Assembly: GCF_001305855.1 (NCBI RefSeq)
Contig: NZ_LIXZ01000015.1
Location: 26,933 to 90,932, forward strand
DNA length: 64,000 bases
Direction of reading: 5' to 3'
From: Rossellomorea vietnamensis
GTDB lineage: Bacteria > Bacillota > Bacilli > Bacillales > Bacillaceae_B
A program made the position numbers and the translations under genes. The notes beneath the pieces were generated by a model. The model ran no database searches. It was not told the DNA's origin and was given only the letters and a program-made list of their open reading frames with translations. Of the stretch, positions 45,914 through 54,539 are shown piece by piece. How positions within the stretch are numbered: position 1 is the first letter of the stretch; each line of letters starts with the position of its first letter.

Positions 45914-47869
45914 ATGGATATCAAGTATACCCTTTTCGGACGGGAATTCGTATTCCCCTCTGATATCATCGCGGCAGACATCTCGATCATCCTGATGGCA
46001 TTGACTGCCCTGTTTTTATTAACACGTTATAAAAAGTGGAAGTGGGCCTGGGACTGGGCAACTTCCACTCACCATCATAAAGTAGGGATTTTATATCTTG
46101 CGGCAGGAGGGGCCTTCTTTCTTCGCGGTGGTCTTGATGCCCTAATCATTAGGATTCAGCTCGCACTTCCGGAGAATCAGTTTTGGGTCTTTCAAGGTGA
46201 AAAATATAACCAGATGATGACCACACACGGGACGACCATGATATTCTTTGTCGCCATGCCATTATTGATCGGCCTGATGAATGTCGCCGTCCCCCTTCAA
46301 ATCGGGGCAAGGGACTTGGCTTTCCCCCACCTCAACTTGCTGAGCTTTTGGCTGTTTCTCGTCGGAGGGGCATTGGTGAATATCAGCTTCGTGCTCGGTG
46401 GATCCCCTTCCGCAGGCTGGACGGGCTATGCCCCCTTAAGCCTTGATGTGTATACCCCCGGACCCGGTCTCGACTATTATGCCATCGGAATCCAGATCGC
46501 CGGTGCCGGGACGATCATGTCCGCCATTAACTTCCTGGTGACGATCATACGGAAACGGGCTCCAGGGCTCACTTTTATGAGAATGCCATTATTCACGTGG
46601 TCTGCCTTTGTTACATCGATCCTAATATTATTCGCTTTTCCCGCCCTGACCGTCGCCCTGTTACTCATGACGATGGACCGGGTGTATGGGACGGCATTTC
46701 TGACGGGGACAGAGGGAAACCCGATCATATGGCAGCATTTATTTTGGATCTTCGGTCACCCGGAAGTATACATTTTGATTTTGCCGGCGTTCGGGATTTT
46801 TTCCGATGTGATCACCACCTTTTCAAGACGTAATCTGTTTGCCTATCCAGCCATGGTCTTTGCCCTCGTTCTGATTGGGTTTCTAGGGTTCATGGTATGG
46901 ATCCATCACATGTTCACGGTGGGGCTCGGGCCGATATCAAACGCCATATTCGCCCTTTCCACCATGTCCATTGCGGTTCCGACGGGCATTAAGATTTTCA
47001 ACTGGCTCTTCACACTCCGGGGAGGGGTCATCCGGTTTAAGACCGCCATGTTGTTTTCACTGGCGTTCATCCCTACCTTCCTCATCGGTGGAGCCACCGG
47101 TGTCATGCTTTCAGCGGCACCTGCCGATTATCAGTACCACGACAGTTACTTTGTCGTCGGTCACTTTCACTATGTAATCGTCGGAGGGACTGTTCTCGGA
47201 ATCTTTGCAGGAGTCTATTATTGGTGGCCGAAAATGTTCGGCTTCCTGCTCAATGAAGTCTTGGGAAAATGGCATTTCTGGCTGTTCACCATCGGTTTTC
47301 ATGTAACCTTCTTCCCGATGCATCTCATGGGATTGAACGGGATGCCCCGCCGCGTGTTCACCTATTTAAAAAGCGACGGACTAGGAACATTGAATCTGAT
47401 CAGTACAATCGGTGCCTTCCTCATGGCACTTGCCGTGATGATCTTTCTTTGGAACATTTTCTGGAGTTACCGGAATGAAAAGCGGGACCTCACCGGTGAC
47501 CCGTGGGAGGGTCGGACCCTTGAATGGTCGATTCCGTCGCCGCCTCCTCTGGGCAATTTCATCAATCGTCCCCTTGTCACCACGGTCGATCAGCTGTGGT
47601 ATGAGAAGCAGGAAGGGGATGGAACCATTCGAACGGCAGAAGAAGAAGACGTCATTTACGTATCGAACCCTACGGCTCAGCCTATGATGCTCGCAGGAGC
47701 CCTTTTCGTCTCTTCCTTTGGCTTCATCTTTGGCTTCCCTCTCCTGCAATGGTTCGGTTTTGCCAGTGTAATCGGAATGCTGACGCTGCGCTCCTTCACT
47801 TCAGGACGCACATGGACGCCTTATACACCAGATGAACTGCGGGAAGAAAGGAGGAAAGGGTCTCAATGA
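45914..47869 (+). CDS. ctaD: caa3-type cytochrome c oxidase subunit I
   Basis: 651 residues from ATG 45914 (AGGAGG 8 nt upstream; a GTG at 45905 is too near it). Twelve or more helices. Low-spin heme ligand in MTTHGTTMIFFVAMP, CuB site and cross-linked Tyr in FGHPEVYILILPAFG, WIHHMFTVGLG for the other CuB His residues, and VVGHFHYVIVGG for the two heme His. C-terminal extension (about 550-651) as in Bacillus CtaD. Couples oxygen reduction to proton pumping. Confidence 0.96.
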   Translation: MDIKYTLFGREFVFPSDIIAADISIILMALTALFLLTRYKKWKWAWDWATSTHHHKVGILYLAAGGAFFLRGGLDALIIRIQLALPENQFWVFQGEKYNQMMTTHGTTMIFFVAMPLLIGLMNVAVPLQIGARDLAFPHLNLLSFWLFLVGGALVNISFVLGGSPSAGWTGYAPLSLDVYTPGPGLDYYAIGIQIAGAGTIMSAINFLVTIIRKRAPGLTFMRMPLFTWSAFVTSILILFAFPALTVALLLMTMDRVYGTAFLTGTEGNPIIWQHLFWIFGHPEVYILILPAFGIFSDVITTFSRRNLFAYPAMVFALVLIGFLGFMVWIHHMFTVGLGPISNAIFALSTMSIAVPTGIKIFNWLFTLRGGVIRFKTAMLFSLAFIPTFLIGGATGVMLSAAPADYQYHDSYFVVGHFHYVIVGGTVLGIFAGVYYWWPKMFGFLLNEVLGKWHFWLFTIGFHVTFFPMHLMGLNGMPRRVFTYLKSDGLGTLNLISTIGAFLMALAVMIFLWNIFWSYRNEKRDLTGDPWEGRTLEWSIPSPPPLGNFINRPLVTTVDQLWYEKQEGDGTIRTAEEEDVIYVSNPTAQPMMLAGALFVSSFGFIFGFPLLQWFGFASVIGMLTLRSFTSGRTWTPYTPDELREERRKGSQ

Positions 47870-48450
47870 ATCAACACACTTTCGAATTCGAACAAGAGCA
47901 GGACAAGAAGCTCGCCATGTGGTTCTTTATCGCCGCGGAGGTTGTCATCTTCGCGTCCCTTTTCGGGGTATTTCTCACGCTTAAATCCCATGTATCCGAT
48001 GGTCCTTCCAGCGAACAGATGCTTGAGTTGAAAAGTGTCATGATCTCGACGGTCCTTCTCCTCTCAAGCAGCTTCACGATTTTTGCCTGTGTCAGGTGGA
48101 GTGAAAGGGGAGAAACCAGGAAGACTTTCCTTCTATTACTCTTGACTCTTTTACTTGGCGGCATCTTTTTAGTAATGGAATCAAGGGAGTTTATCCACTA
48201 TTATGAAAAAGGATTTGAACTGGACACAAGTCCATTCCTGTCCTCCTTTTATCTATTGGTCGGGACCCATGGACTGCATGTGCTGGCAGGGGTCATCTGG
48301 ATGGGGATCCTGCTCATACACTTTGGGGTGAAAGGGGTTTGCCGGGAAACCTCATCGAGACTTTCGGTATTCTCCCTTTACTGGCACTTCGTCGACCTCG
48401 TATGGGTCTTGATCTTCACACTCGTCTATCTGTTTGGAAAGGTGGGATAA
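47866..48450 (+). CDS. ctaE: caa3-type cytochrome c oxidase subunit III
   Basis: 194 residues, five membrane helices. FIAAEVVIFASLFGVFLTLK, then FYLLVGTHGLHVLAGVIWMG and SLYWHFVDLVWVLIFTLVYL are the conserved subunit III motifs. It overlaps the end of ctaD by 4 nt (ATGA), so translation is coupled. Confidence 0.95.
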   Translation: MNQHTFEFEQEQDKKLAMWFFIAAEVVIFASLFGVFLTLKSHVSDGPSSEQMLELKSVMISTVLLLSSSFTIFACVRWSERGETRKTFLLLLLTLLLGGIFLVMESREFIHYYEKGFELDTSPFLSSFYLLVGTHGLHVLAGVIWMGILLIHFGVKGVCRETSSRLSVFSLYWHFVDLVWVLIFTLVYLFGKVG

Positions 48451-48452
48451 GA

Positions 48453-48719
48453 GTGAAAAAAGCTGCGTTCATCTTCCTTTATATCATTGTGATCGGTTCA
48501 GCCATCGGGGGATACGTGCTCGTTGAATACAGCAAGGAACAACTTGACCGTTCAACGCTTATCCTCCTGCTCTTAACCCTTGCCTTTTTATCAATCAGCC
48601 TGCAGCTGACGGTATTGATGAAAACGAAAGCACCCCTGAGAAAATGGAAATGGCTCTCTTTATCGAGCGGTCTCCTTATCGGTGGTCTGACTTTTCTTTA
48701 TTTGTTTCTTCTAAAATAG
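48453..48719 (+). CDS. ctaF: caa3-type cytochrome c oxidase subunit IV
   Basis: 88 residues from GTG 48453, 2 bp after ctaE. Three helices (about 4-26, 34-55, 68-87) as in CtaF. Sequence conservation is low in this subunit, so the call rests mainly on size, helices and position. Confidence 0.85.
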   Translation: MKKAAFIFLYIIVIGSAIGGYVLVEYSKEQLDRSTLILLLLTLAFLSISLQLTVLMKTKAPLRKWKWLSLSSGLLIGGLTFLYLFLLK

Positions 48720-48723
48720 TTAA

Positions 48724-48752
48724 AAAGGGAGCTGACATGCTCCCTTTTCCAT
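48724..48752 (+). terminator. cta operon terminator
   Basis: AAAAGGGAGC pairs with GCTCCCTTTT around TGACAT. Confidence 0.9.
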
Positions 48753-48895
48753 TTCAACCGTACTATTTCATTACCTTCCTCTCTAAACATGTATATAAAA
48801 CACGACTTTTCTCCCTTATCCCTCTCTCAAATTTATGTTAAAATAAGCCAAAATCAGACAAATATTCTTCCCTTTTTTGAAAGGAGATGCAGATA

Positions 48896-49132
48896 ATGTC
48901 AGAAGATAATGAGCTGCACACCATTTTAAAAACACTTGAAACCTATTCCCAATGTGACATTACCCATTCATTTTCTGAACAAGATACTGACCTCTTGAAG
49001 GTTTCTTATTCCCATGAATCAAAAGCATTCGTCATCACACAACATGACACAGTGGAAACCTATCAGGATCTATCGTCCGCTTTAGCCAGGTTAGAATCAT
49101 TATTAGACAAATTAAAGAGCTCCATTCGATAA
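48896..49132 (+). CDS. small acidic protein
   Basis: 78 residues from ATG 48896 (MSEDNELHTILKTLETYSQC; AAGGAG 9 nt upstream). Predicted helix-strand-strand-strand-helix: LLKVSYSHESKAFVITQ is beta, SSALARLESLLDKLKSS a final helix. It recalls small YkuJ/YktA-type Bacillus proteins in size and layout, without enough identity for a firm call. Confidence 0.6.
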   Translation: MSEDNELHTILKTLETYSQCDITHSFSEQDTDLLKVSYSHESKAFVITQHDTVETYQDLSSALARLESLLDKLKSSIR

Positions 49133-49151
49133 AAATCCGATCATTTCATAC

Positions 49152-49190
49152 AAAAAAAGACCCGTCGCTGTAATCGACAGGTCTTCTTTC
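49152..49190. terminator. bidirectional terminator
   Basis: AAGACCCGTCG pairs with CGACAGGTCTT (one mismatch), A-run before and CTTT after, between convergent genes. Confidence 0.8.
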
Positions 49191-49211
49191 GTTCCCGGAT
49201 ACCATCCGGTT

Positions 49212-49526
49212 CTAGTTGTTGTTTGAATTGTTTGAGCGGCTGGAGTTGTTTGAGTTGCTCGAATTGCTGGAATTACTAGAGTTGCTAGAGTTACTGGACT
49301 GACTTCCGCCCTTCGCTCCGATTTCCTGATAAAACTTCTTATCATGATTATCAGAGGTTGCTTCTCCACCCTTTTCACCGATCTCCTGGTAGAATTCCTT
49401 GTCATGATTCTTCGCTGTTTGTTCCCCGCCTTTACGCCCGGCTTCTTCGTAGCTCATTTTGTTGTTGTTGCTGTTATTGTTACCACTATTGTTATTATTG
49501 TTATTGTTGTTGTTTGAGTTTGACAT
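49212..49526 (-). CDS. KGG-repeat hydrophilin with poly-Asn/Ser tails (copy 2)
   Basis: 104 residues: an Asn-rich head (runs of up to nine Asn), a core with three KGG units (EEAGRKGGEQTAKNHDKEFY, EIGEKGGEATSDNHDKKFY, EIGAKGGSQSS) and a Ser/Asn tail. The core is that of GsiB-type general-stress proteins, small hydrophilins of the plant LEA kind. It is a tandem duplicate of the gene at 49590-49877, with the same ribosome site and leader (CTTAAGGAGGATTT). Probably protects against desiccation or heat; the low-complexity tails vary between copies. Confidence 0.88.
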   Translation of the reverse strand: MSNSNNNNNNNNNSGNNNSNNNKMSYEEAGRKGGEQTAKNHDKEFYQEIGEKGGEATSDNHDKKFYQEIGAKGGSQSSNSSNSSNSSNSSNSNNSSRSNNSNNN

Positions 49527-49589
49527 AAATAAAATCCTCCTTAAGTTTAGTAAAATTAATTTTAAACAAAATCACCAAGGACGTTGATT

Positions 49590-49877
49590 TTAGTTATTGT
49601 TCCTGTTTGAGTTCGAGCTGTTTGAGTTACTTGAGTTATTGTTGCTTGAATTGCTTGAGTTGCTGGACTGGCTTCCGCCTTTCGCTCCGATTTCCTGATA
49701 AAATTTCTTATCATGATTATCTGAAGTGGCTTCTCCACCTTTTTCACCAATCTCTTGGTAGAATTCCTTGTCATGGTTCTTCGCTGTTTGTTCGCCGCCT
49801 TTGCGACCAGCTTCCTCGTAACTCATTTTGTTCCCGTTGTTGTTACTGTTGTTGTTGTTATTGTTACTGTTAGACAT
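49590..49877 (-). CDS. KGG-repeat hydrophilin with poly-Asn/Ser tails (copy 1)
   Basis: 95 residues with a core identical or nearly so to copy 2, but different head and tail lengths: NSNNNNNNSNNNGNKMSYEE at the start and a shorter SSNSSNSSNNN tail. A SigB-type promoter lies 58 bp upstream, and this gene is first in transcription order. GsiB of B. subtilis is a classic SigB-dependent protein, which supports the promoter call. Confidence 0.88.
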   Translation of the reverse strand: MSNSNNNNNNSNNNGNKMSYEEAGRKGGEQTAKNHDKEFYQEIGEKGGEATSDNHDKKFYQEIGAKGGSQSSNSSNSSNNNSSNSNSSNSNRNNN

Positions 49878-49934
49878 AAAGTAAATCCTCCTTAAGTTTA
49901 GTAAAATGGTGTTGTACGATTGTACATTGGTTAT

Positions 49935-49959
49935 ATACCTCGTGATAGGAGAGATAAAC
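49935..49959 (-). promoter_or_regulatory. SigB-type promoter of the KGG genes
   Basis: Minus strand: GTTTAT, 13-bp spacer, AGGTAT, against the SigB consensus GTTTAA-N12-15-GGGTAT (one mismatch in each box). Confidence 0.7.
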
Positions 49960-50088
49960 GATTTTGGGGGTTTTTAACATTTTTGTAATTTAATTTATAC
50001 TTTTAGGAGGGTAGTGCCTTTTAATAGAAGTGCTTCCCACGTAGGTGTATGATGAAGTTACACGAATTGTACGAAGGAGTCTTGTAAT

Positions 50089-51282
50089 ATGGAATACATC
50101 AAGCGGGGAACTTCAGCTTTCAAACATGCCAACCTGGCTTTGTTTGCGGGAGGCTTCAGCACGTTCGCGATCCTTTGGGGAACGCAGCCCCTTCTTCCGG
50201 AAATCGCCCATGAGTTTCATGTCTCTCCGGCCACATCGAGTCTCAGCCAATCGTCCACCACCATTGCCCTGGCGATCAGTCTGTTGATTGCAGGATCGTT
50301 ATCGGATGTGTACGGCCGGAAATCCGTCATGACCTTCTCGTTACTTGCTTCTTCGATCCTCGCCATCTGTACGGGATTTGCATCGGGCTTTCACATGCTC
50401 GTGGCCGGCCGGATCCTGCAGGGAATTACGCTTGCAGGACTGCCCGCCGTCGCCATGGCGTATTTGGGTGAAGAAATCGAAGCGAAGAGCCTTGGGATGG
50501 CAATGGGATTGTACATAAGCGGGAACTCCATCGGGGGGATGTCAGGGCGGATCATCAGCGGCGTCCTCACCGATTATTTCAGCTGGCATATTGCCCTGAT
50601 GGGAATCGGCGTCATCAGTTTATTATCGAGCATTATCTTCATGGTCCTGCTTCCAAGGTCCGCCCATTTTGAACCTCAGAACTTTAAGCTCACGTCACTG
50701 GCGGGATCCCTGTTCAGTCAGTTCAAGGTTCCGGGACTCACACTCCTATTCACGATCGGATTTCTCTTGATGGGAGGTTTCGTTTCCCTCTATAATTACA
50801 TCGGATTCGAGCTGATCGCACCGCCCTACTCCCTCAGCCAGACCGTCGTCGGCTTCATCTTTATCGTCTACATCGTCGGCACCTTCAGTTCGACATGGAT
50901 GGGAATGCTCGCCGACCAATATGGAAAAAAGAAAATCCTGCCTTTGTCGCTTATCATCATGCTAGCAGGCGTCGTGACAACTCTGCATCCGAACCTTTGG
51001 GTGAAAATCATCGGAATCGCCGTCTTCACATACGGATTCTTCGCCGGCCACTCCATCGCCAGTAGCTGGGTCGGACGATTAGCACTCCATGATAAAGCAC
51101 AGGCATCTGCCCTCTACCTTTCTGCCTATTACGCGGGATCAAGCGTGGGTGGTACCGTCAGCGGAAGCTTTTATCATCAGTTCGATTGGCAGGGTGTTGT
51201 GTGGATGATCGTTGTACTTTCCGTTGTGTCTATCGGGATATCATTGTGGATGGGGAAAAGGGACGCTGCTCGGGCCATATAA
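50089..51282 (+). CDS. MFS transporter (YnfM-like)
   Basis: 397 residues, 12 helices, starting after GAAGGAG. Motif A SLSDVYGRKSVMTFSLLA between helices 2 and 3 and a matching ADQYGKKKILPLSL in the second half; GRILQGITLAGLPAVAMAYL in helix 4. This is the layout of YnfM-type sugar/drug exporters. Substrate unknown. Terminated by a strong hairpin. Confidence 0.87.
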   Translation: MEYIKRGTSAFKHANLALFAGGFSTFAILWGTQPLLPEIAHEFHVSPATSSLSQSSTTIALAISLLIAGSLSDVYGRKSVMTFSLLASSILAICTGFASGFHMLVAGRILQGITLAGLPAVAMAYLGEEIEAKSLGMAMGLYISGNSIGGMSGRIISGVLTDYFSWHIALMGIGVISLLSSIIFMVLLPRSAHFEPQNFKLTSLAGSLFSQFKVPGLTLLFTIGFLLMGGFVSLYNYIGFELIAPPYSLSQTVVGFIFIVYIVGTFSSTWMGMLADQYGKKKILPLSLIIMLAGVVTTLHPNLWVKIIGIAVFTYGFFAGHSIASSWVGRLALHDKAQASALYLSAYYAGSSVGGTVSGSFYHQFDWQGVVWMIVVLSVVSIGISLWMGKRDAARAI

Positions 51283-51316
51283 AAAGAGGACTTTGAGTGA
51301 AGTCCTCTTTTTTTGG
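51283..51316 (+). terminator. Rho-independent terminator
   Basis: AAAGAGGACTT pairs with AAGTCCTCTTT, then TTTT. Confidence 0.92.
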
Positions 51317-51347
51317 TCGTATCTGATTTTCACAAGGCACATGATGA

Positions 51348-51845
51348 TCAAAAATCGGACTGCACCGAATCACGATACGTCATGCCCAAATATTCATACT
51401 CAATCAACACTCGATGTACCTTCTCATCATGAAACACGTTAACGGCATAGATCGTGTCTTCCTTTGTAGCTGTTCCATCATCCAGACTAGCCAATTGCTC
51501 CGAATTAGTGGGGCCGGCTTTAATCTTAACATCCCCTACTTTTTCGAAGCTGATTCCTTCCGGCAGCGGATCACCGGGTCCATCGGTAACCATATACCCT
51601 CTCAGCAGGTTGCTCACCTGCATTTTCACTTCCTCTGGTGCTTCATCATTATTGACTGTAACCCCTGTCACTTTCGCATCTCTGAATCCATGATTGGTCA
51701 CTTCCACGAGGACGGACGTCCCTGACTCATTACTAGCAACGACACCAACCTCCATGGGAGGATGCATTCTAAGCCAGACATAACACCCCCCAATTACAAC
51801 TGCCACCATTAAAAATAGAACGGCCACCCACCAACGCTTCTTCAT
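51348..51845 (-). CDS. membrane-anchored extracytoplasmic protein, unknown
   Basis: 165 residues. An N-terminal helix (about 5-25, WWVAVLFLMVAVVIGGCYVW) anchors a beta-rich domain (VLVEVTNHGFRDAKVTGVTV, YEYLGMTYRDSV). The segment VIGGC resembles a lipobox but is followed by YVW, so it is ambiguous. Start overlaps the upstream gene's stop (ATGA). No family recognised. Confidence 0.6.
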   Translation of the reverse strand: MKKRWWVAVLFLMVAVVIGGCYVWLRMHPPMEVGVVASNESGTSVLVEVTNHGFRDAKVTGVTVNNDEAPEEVKMQVSNLLRGYMVTDGPGDPLPEGISFEKVGDVKIKAGPTNSEQLASLDDGTATKEDTIYAVNVFHDEKVHRVLIEYEYLGMTYRDSVQSDF

Positions 51846-52132
51846 CCGCCTATCTCCTTATGCTGCTCCTCGTTTCCTGCCATATTCGTTCGGAATTCCA
51901 TCACTACCAACACAATGCCGGTGCCTCCTGCTAACACCGCCAACACCAGTGGTAAGGTCCCAATTTCAATCAATGCAGTATCCCATACACCGTATCGAGG
52001 GTCCCACCCGAGTCCACCATCTCCCAACAGCAAACCGGAATAAACGGCTGCCGCTATAAGCGTCGACCCATAAAGAATCGCACTGACCACCAAGCATGTT
52101 AACCCAATCCATAATCGTTTCATCTCTAACAC
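51842..52132 (-). CDS. two-helix membrane protein, unknown
   Basis: 96 residues if started at GTG 52132 (GGAAGG upstream). Two helices (about 6-30 and 55-78), a Gly/Asp-rich outer loop (LLGDGGLGWDPRYGVWD) and a charged tail. Part of a run of small genes on this strand, 3 bp after its upstream neighbour. Confidence 0.6.
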   Translation of the reverse strand: MLEMKRLWIGLTCLVVSAILYGSTLIAAAVYSGLLLGDGGLGWDPRYGVWDTALIEIGTLPLVLAVLAGGTGIVLVVMEFRTNMAGNEEQHKEIGG

Positions 52133-52135
52133 ACC

Positions 52136-52324
52136 CTACCTTCCAAAGAACTCCGGCAATTGTACCCCAAGGTCGAATAACGCGCTCGTCACAAGGAGGA
52201 TGAGCACCGGAATCACACAAAATACAAGAAACCATGCCCAGTTACTGTTTGAAGATTTTTCTCTCATTTGCTTTCGGTAGGTTTCTTGAATTCGTTTTTG
52301 GTTTTTATTCTTGGGTTCGGCCAA
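52136..52324 (-). CDS. single-helix membrane protein
   Basis: 62 residues from TTG 52324, which is 8 nt after GGGGAGG; a GTG 9 nt earlier sits almost on that site. A basic, Gln/Lys-rich N-terminal third (KNQKRIQETYRKQMREK) precedes one helix (WAWFLVFCVIPVLILLVTSA). No family recognised. Confidence 0.6.
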   Translation of the reverse strand: MAEPKNKNQKRIQETYRKQMREKSSNSNWAWFLVFCVIPVLILLVTSALFDLGVQLPEFFGR

Positions 52325-52401
52325 AGGATCCACCTCCCCTTATATACATTTCTTTCCATATCTATTCGCCGGTACAGTTTCATAATCCTCTTATTATAAA
52401 A

Positions 52402-52430
52402 ATAAAAAAACGACCCTCATCCGGATCGTC
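52402..52430 (-). terminator. Rho-independent terminator
   Basis: On the minus strand ACGATCC pairs with GGGTCGT (one G-T), followed by seven Ts. Confidence 0.8.
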
Positions 52431-52467
52431 ACTCTCCCTTTTACCTACTTCTCATTCCCGCTCTTTT

Positions 52468-52719
52468 TTAAAACCCTGAACCCATGATGAACAACCCAAT
52501 CATCAGAATAAACCCAAGCGGAAGTAACAGCAGAATCACAGCCGATGCTTTCCGCCAAAATCCAGGCGCACTGTACCAGGAGGAAATAACAGCACCCACA
52601 TATCCGATCGCGATAATCCACACCCATAGATGTCCGATCTGTTTCCCAACAAGAGACTGTAGTACCAGGAACGTGACCACTAAAATGCCAAGCGACAGAA
52701 GACCAAAATATTTTCTCAT
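52468..52719 (-). CDS. three-helix membrane protein
   Basis: 83 residues from ATG 52719 (MRKYFGLLSLGILVVTFLVL; GGAGGG upstream). Three hydrophobic stretches. Its start overlaps the GNAT stop, so the two are coupled. No family recognised. Confidence 0.65.
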   Translation of the reverse strand: MRKYFGLLSLGILVVTFLVLQSLVGKQIGHLWVWIIAIGYVGAVISSWYSAPGFWRKASAVILLLLPLGFILMIGLFIMGSGF

Positions 52720-53156
52720 GTCACCCTCCATTCATACTGGATATCCGACAGATTCTCCTCATTCTCATGCCCTCTTCCGATCACCACAAACCCGTTCTTT
52801 TCATAAAACCTCTGCGCGTTCTCATTCACTTCAAATGTATAAAGGGTCAAGCGACCGCTGGACATCGCCTTTGCTTTATCCAGTAACATCTGACCGATCC
52901 CCAGCCCTTGATACTCGGCGTGAATGTATAGCTGACTGATTTCCGTATCATTATATGCCGCCATCCCGACAACTTTTCCATTTATGAGAGCCAAATCAAC
53001 TTGGAACTCCCGAGGCAGGATATCGGTTAAAAAATAGAGATGACTTTCCACACTGTGTTTTTCCTTTTGCCCTATGGCCCGCTCCTTACTTTCCCGCCAC
53101 ATGGCCATCGTTTCCTCGGCATGCCGCGGGTCGAAGGGAATGATATCTGCTCTCAT
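52716..53156 (-). CDS. GNAT-family N-acetyltransferase
   Basis: 146 residues. Acetyl-CoA site in ISQLYIHAEYQGLGIGQMLL (QGLGIG, the Q/RxxGxG/A motif), then LYTFEVNENAQRFYEKNGFV, the usual GNAT end. Substrate unknown. Sits inside the small-gene cluster, 12 bp after its neighbour. Confidence 0.88.
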   Translation of the reverse strand: MRADIIPFDPRHAEETMAMWRESKERAIGQKEKHSVESHLYFLTDILPREFQVDLALINGKVVGMAAYNDTEISQLYIHAEYQGLGIGQMLLDKAKAMSSGRLTLYTFEVNENAQRFYEKNGFVVIGRGHENEENLSDIQYEWRVT

Positions 53157-53168
53157 CCATGTTCCTCC

Positions 53169-53381
53169 TCAAGAATCTTTCGTGTATTGAAAGGCAAGAC
53201 TTGATAAAATAAATGACAAAGCGATGAGTATCGGTGTTACAATCAGCAACCCTACTAAATCGGTCTTATAATTCCACGGCACGAATGCATCCCATAACAA
53301 AGCCGTCACTTTCCATAACACGATGAAGATGAACAGCGTGAAGACAAGGTAAATGAGCCTTTCCACAAAGCGTTTCACCAT
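53169..53381 (-). CDS. two-helix membrane protein
   Basis: 70 residues: helices at about 9-31 and 43-62. Starts after AGGTGG, which follows directly on the stop codon of a 35-residue ORF, indicating an operon. No family recognised. Confidence 0.65.
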   Translation of the reverse strand: MVKRFVERLIYLVFTLFIFIVLWKVTALLWDAFVPWNYKTDLVGLLIVTPILIALSFILSSLAFQYTKDS

Positions 53382-53390
53382 TTGGCCACC

Positions 53391-53498
53391 TCATTTTTTC
53401 TCTTTTAAAATCGTAAAAATTAAAAACGAAATCAAGACCAAAAAAACAATCCCGACCCCGTTCAGGATGTCGTAGATGCCACTTACAAGATAGATCAT
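53391..53498 (-). CDS. 35-residue membrane peptide
   Basis: A short frame from ATG 53498 reads MIYLVSGIYDILNGVGIVFL then a hydrophobic stretch ending FTILKEKK. GGAGTGGGGGA lies about 10 nt upstream. Its TGA is followed at once by the ribosome site of the next gene. Small size makes it uncertain, but start, hydrophobicity and coupling agree. Confidence 0.5.
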   Translation of the reverse strand: MIYLVSGIYDILNGVGIVFLVLISFLIFTILKEKK

Positions 53499-53579
53499 GT
53501 AAATCGAATCCCCCACTCCTTTTTTCTAATTATTTCAAATAATGGAATCTTTCTCAATCTTTTTTTCAGACGTAAATAA

Positions 53580-53606
53580 AGAGCTTACCCGCCTTGGGTA
53601 AGCTCT
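53580..53606 (-). terminator. beta-lactamase gene terminator
   Basis: AGAGCTTACCC pairs perfectly with GGGTAAGCTCT around GCCTT; the minus strand continues TTTATTT. Confidence 0.85.
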
Positions 53607-53611
53607 CTCCT

Positions 53612-54394
53612 TTATTCTTTCGGGATGATATTCAGTTTCTTCAATACTTCCAACGTTAAATTCTTCGCTTCTGTACCGCTTCCATCCAGATTGACGGCGA
53701 ATACCCATTCTCCCTTTTCTGTCTCCACATAACCGGTGTACCAGCCGAGGCCGTAGTCCGATAGCCGGGTGCCGGTTTTGCCGTGAATGGTATAGTCATT
53801 CTGCTCGTCATTGATCATGATCCGTTTCACCGTTCTCATCTGCTGTTTGTCAAAGGGGAAGCTCTCTTCAACAAGTCCTTCGAAAAAATCCGTCTGTTCA
53901 CGTGCCGATATTTCCAAGCTGCTGTCGAGCCAGAAGGAGTCGATGCCACCTGAGATGTCAGCATTCCCGTAATCTAGCAGATCCAAATTCTCTTGCATCC
54001 TCTCTTCTCCGATATCACGTGCCATAGCCTGATAATACCAGATGACGGAGTATCTCATGCCGGATGCAAGAGTGTGGTCCCTGTTCCAATCAGGAAACTC
54101 CCTCATTACTCCGTCCCATCGTTTCACCTCATATTCATCCCTGACTGCACCCGTCGATAATCCAATCAGGGCGTGGGGGACTTTGTACGTCGATTCAGGT
54201 GTATACCGCCGCTCACTCCTATACTTGTTGTAAACGAATTCCTTCTCGGTTTTCACGTTGCGGATGATAACTGTCGCATCCTTTCCGTTCAGCATGTCCG
54301 TGATGTCAGACTTGATACTGTTTTTGGCGTCTGCATACGTTCCTCCCATGACGACCAAGGCAATACTCAATACTAGCGCAGCCGTTCTTTTCAC
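53612..54394 (-). CDS. class D beta-lactamase-like protein
   Basis: 260 residues from GTG 54394 (GGGAG 9 nt upstream; signal peptide VKRTAALVLSIALVVMGGTY). Class D/penicillin-recognising motifs: Ser68 in STYK, Ser116 in YSV, Y142-G-N, and K206-T-G in HGKTG, followed by GWYTGYVET. This is the full OXA/BSD-type motif set of Gram-positive class D enzymes. Whether it hydrolyses beta-lactams or acts as a sensor is not determinable; no mecR/blaR membrane sensor is adjacent. Divergent from a MocR regulator. Confidence 0.87.
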   Translation of the reverse strand: MKRTAALVLSIALVVMGGTYADAKNSIKSDITDMLNGKDATVIIRNVKTEKEFVYNKYRSERRYTPESTYKVPHALIGLSTGAVRDEYEVKRWDGVMREFPDWNRDHTLASGMRYSVIWYYQAMARDIGEERMQENLDLLDYGNADISGGIDSFWLDSSLEISAREQTDFFEGLVEESFPFDKQQMRTVKRIMINDEQNDYTIHGKTGTRLSDYGLGWYTGYVETEKGEWVFAVNLDGSGTEAKNLTLEVLKKLNIIPKE

Positions 54395-54539
54395 ATCATT
54401 CAACTCCCATGTATATTTACTAGAATGACAGGCAATTGGTCCATGCCTATCTTTCTTGATTTTTAGTATACTGACAGAAAAGGGTTTGCCCAATGCTGTT
54501 TTTCACAGACTGTACCCCTACAGATGGGAGGAAAAAGAA

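Noticed and set aside
49212..49877. Poly-Asn/Ser tracts as an assembly or simple-repeat artefact only
   Set aside because: The conserved KGG core, ribosome site and shared leader in both copies show real genes; tract lengths could still be imprecise.
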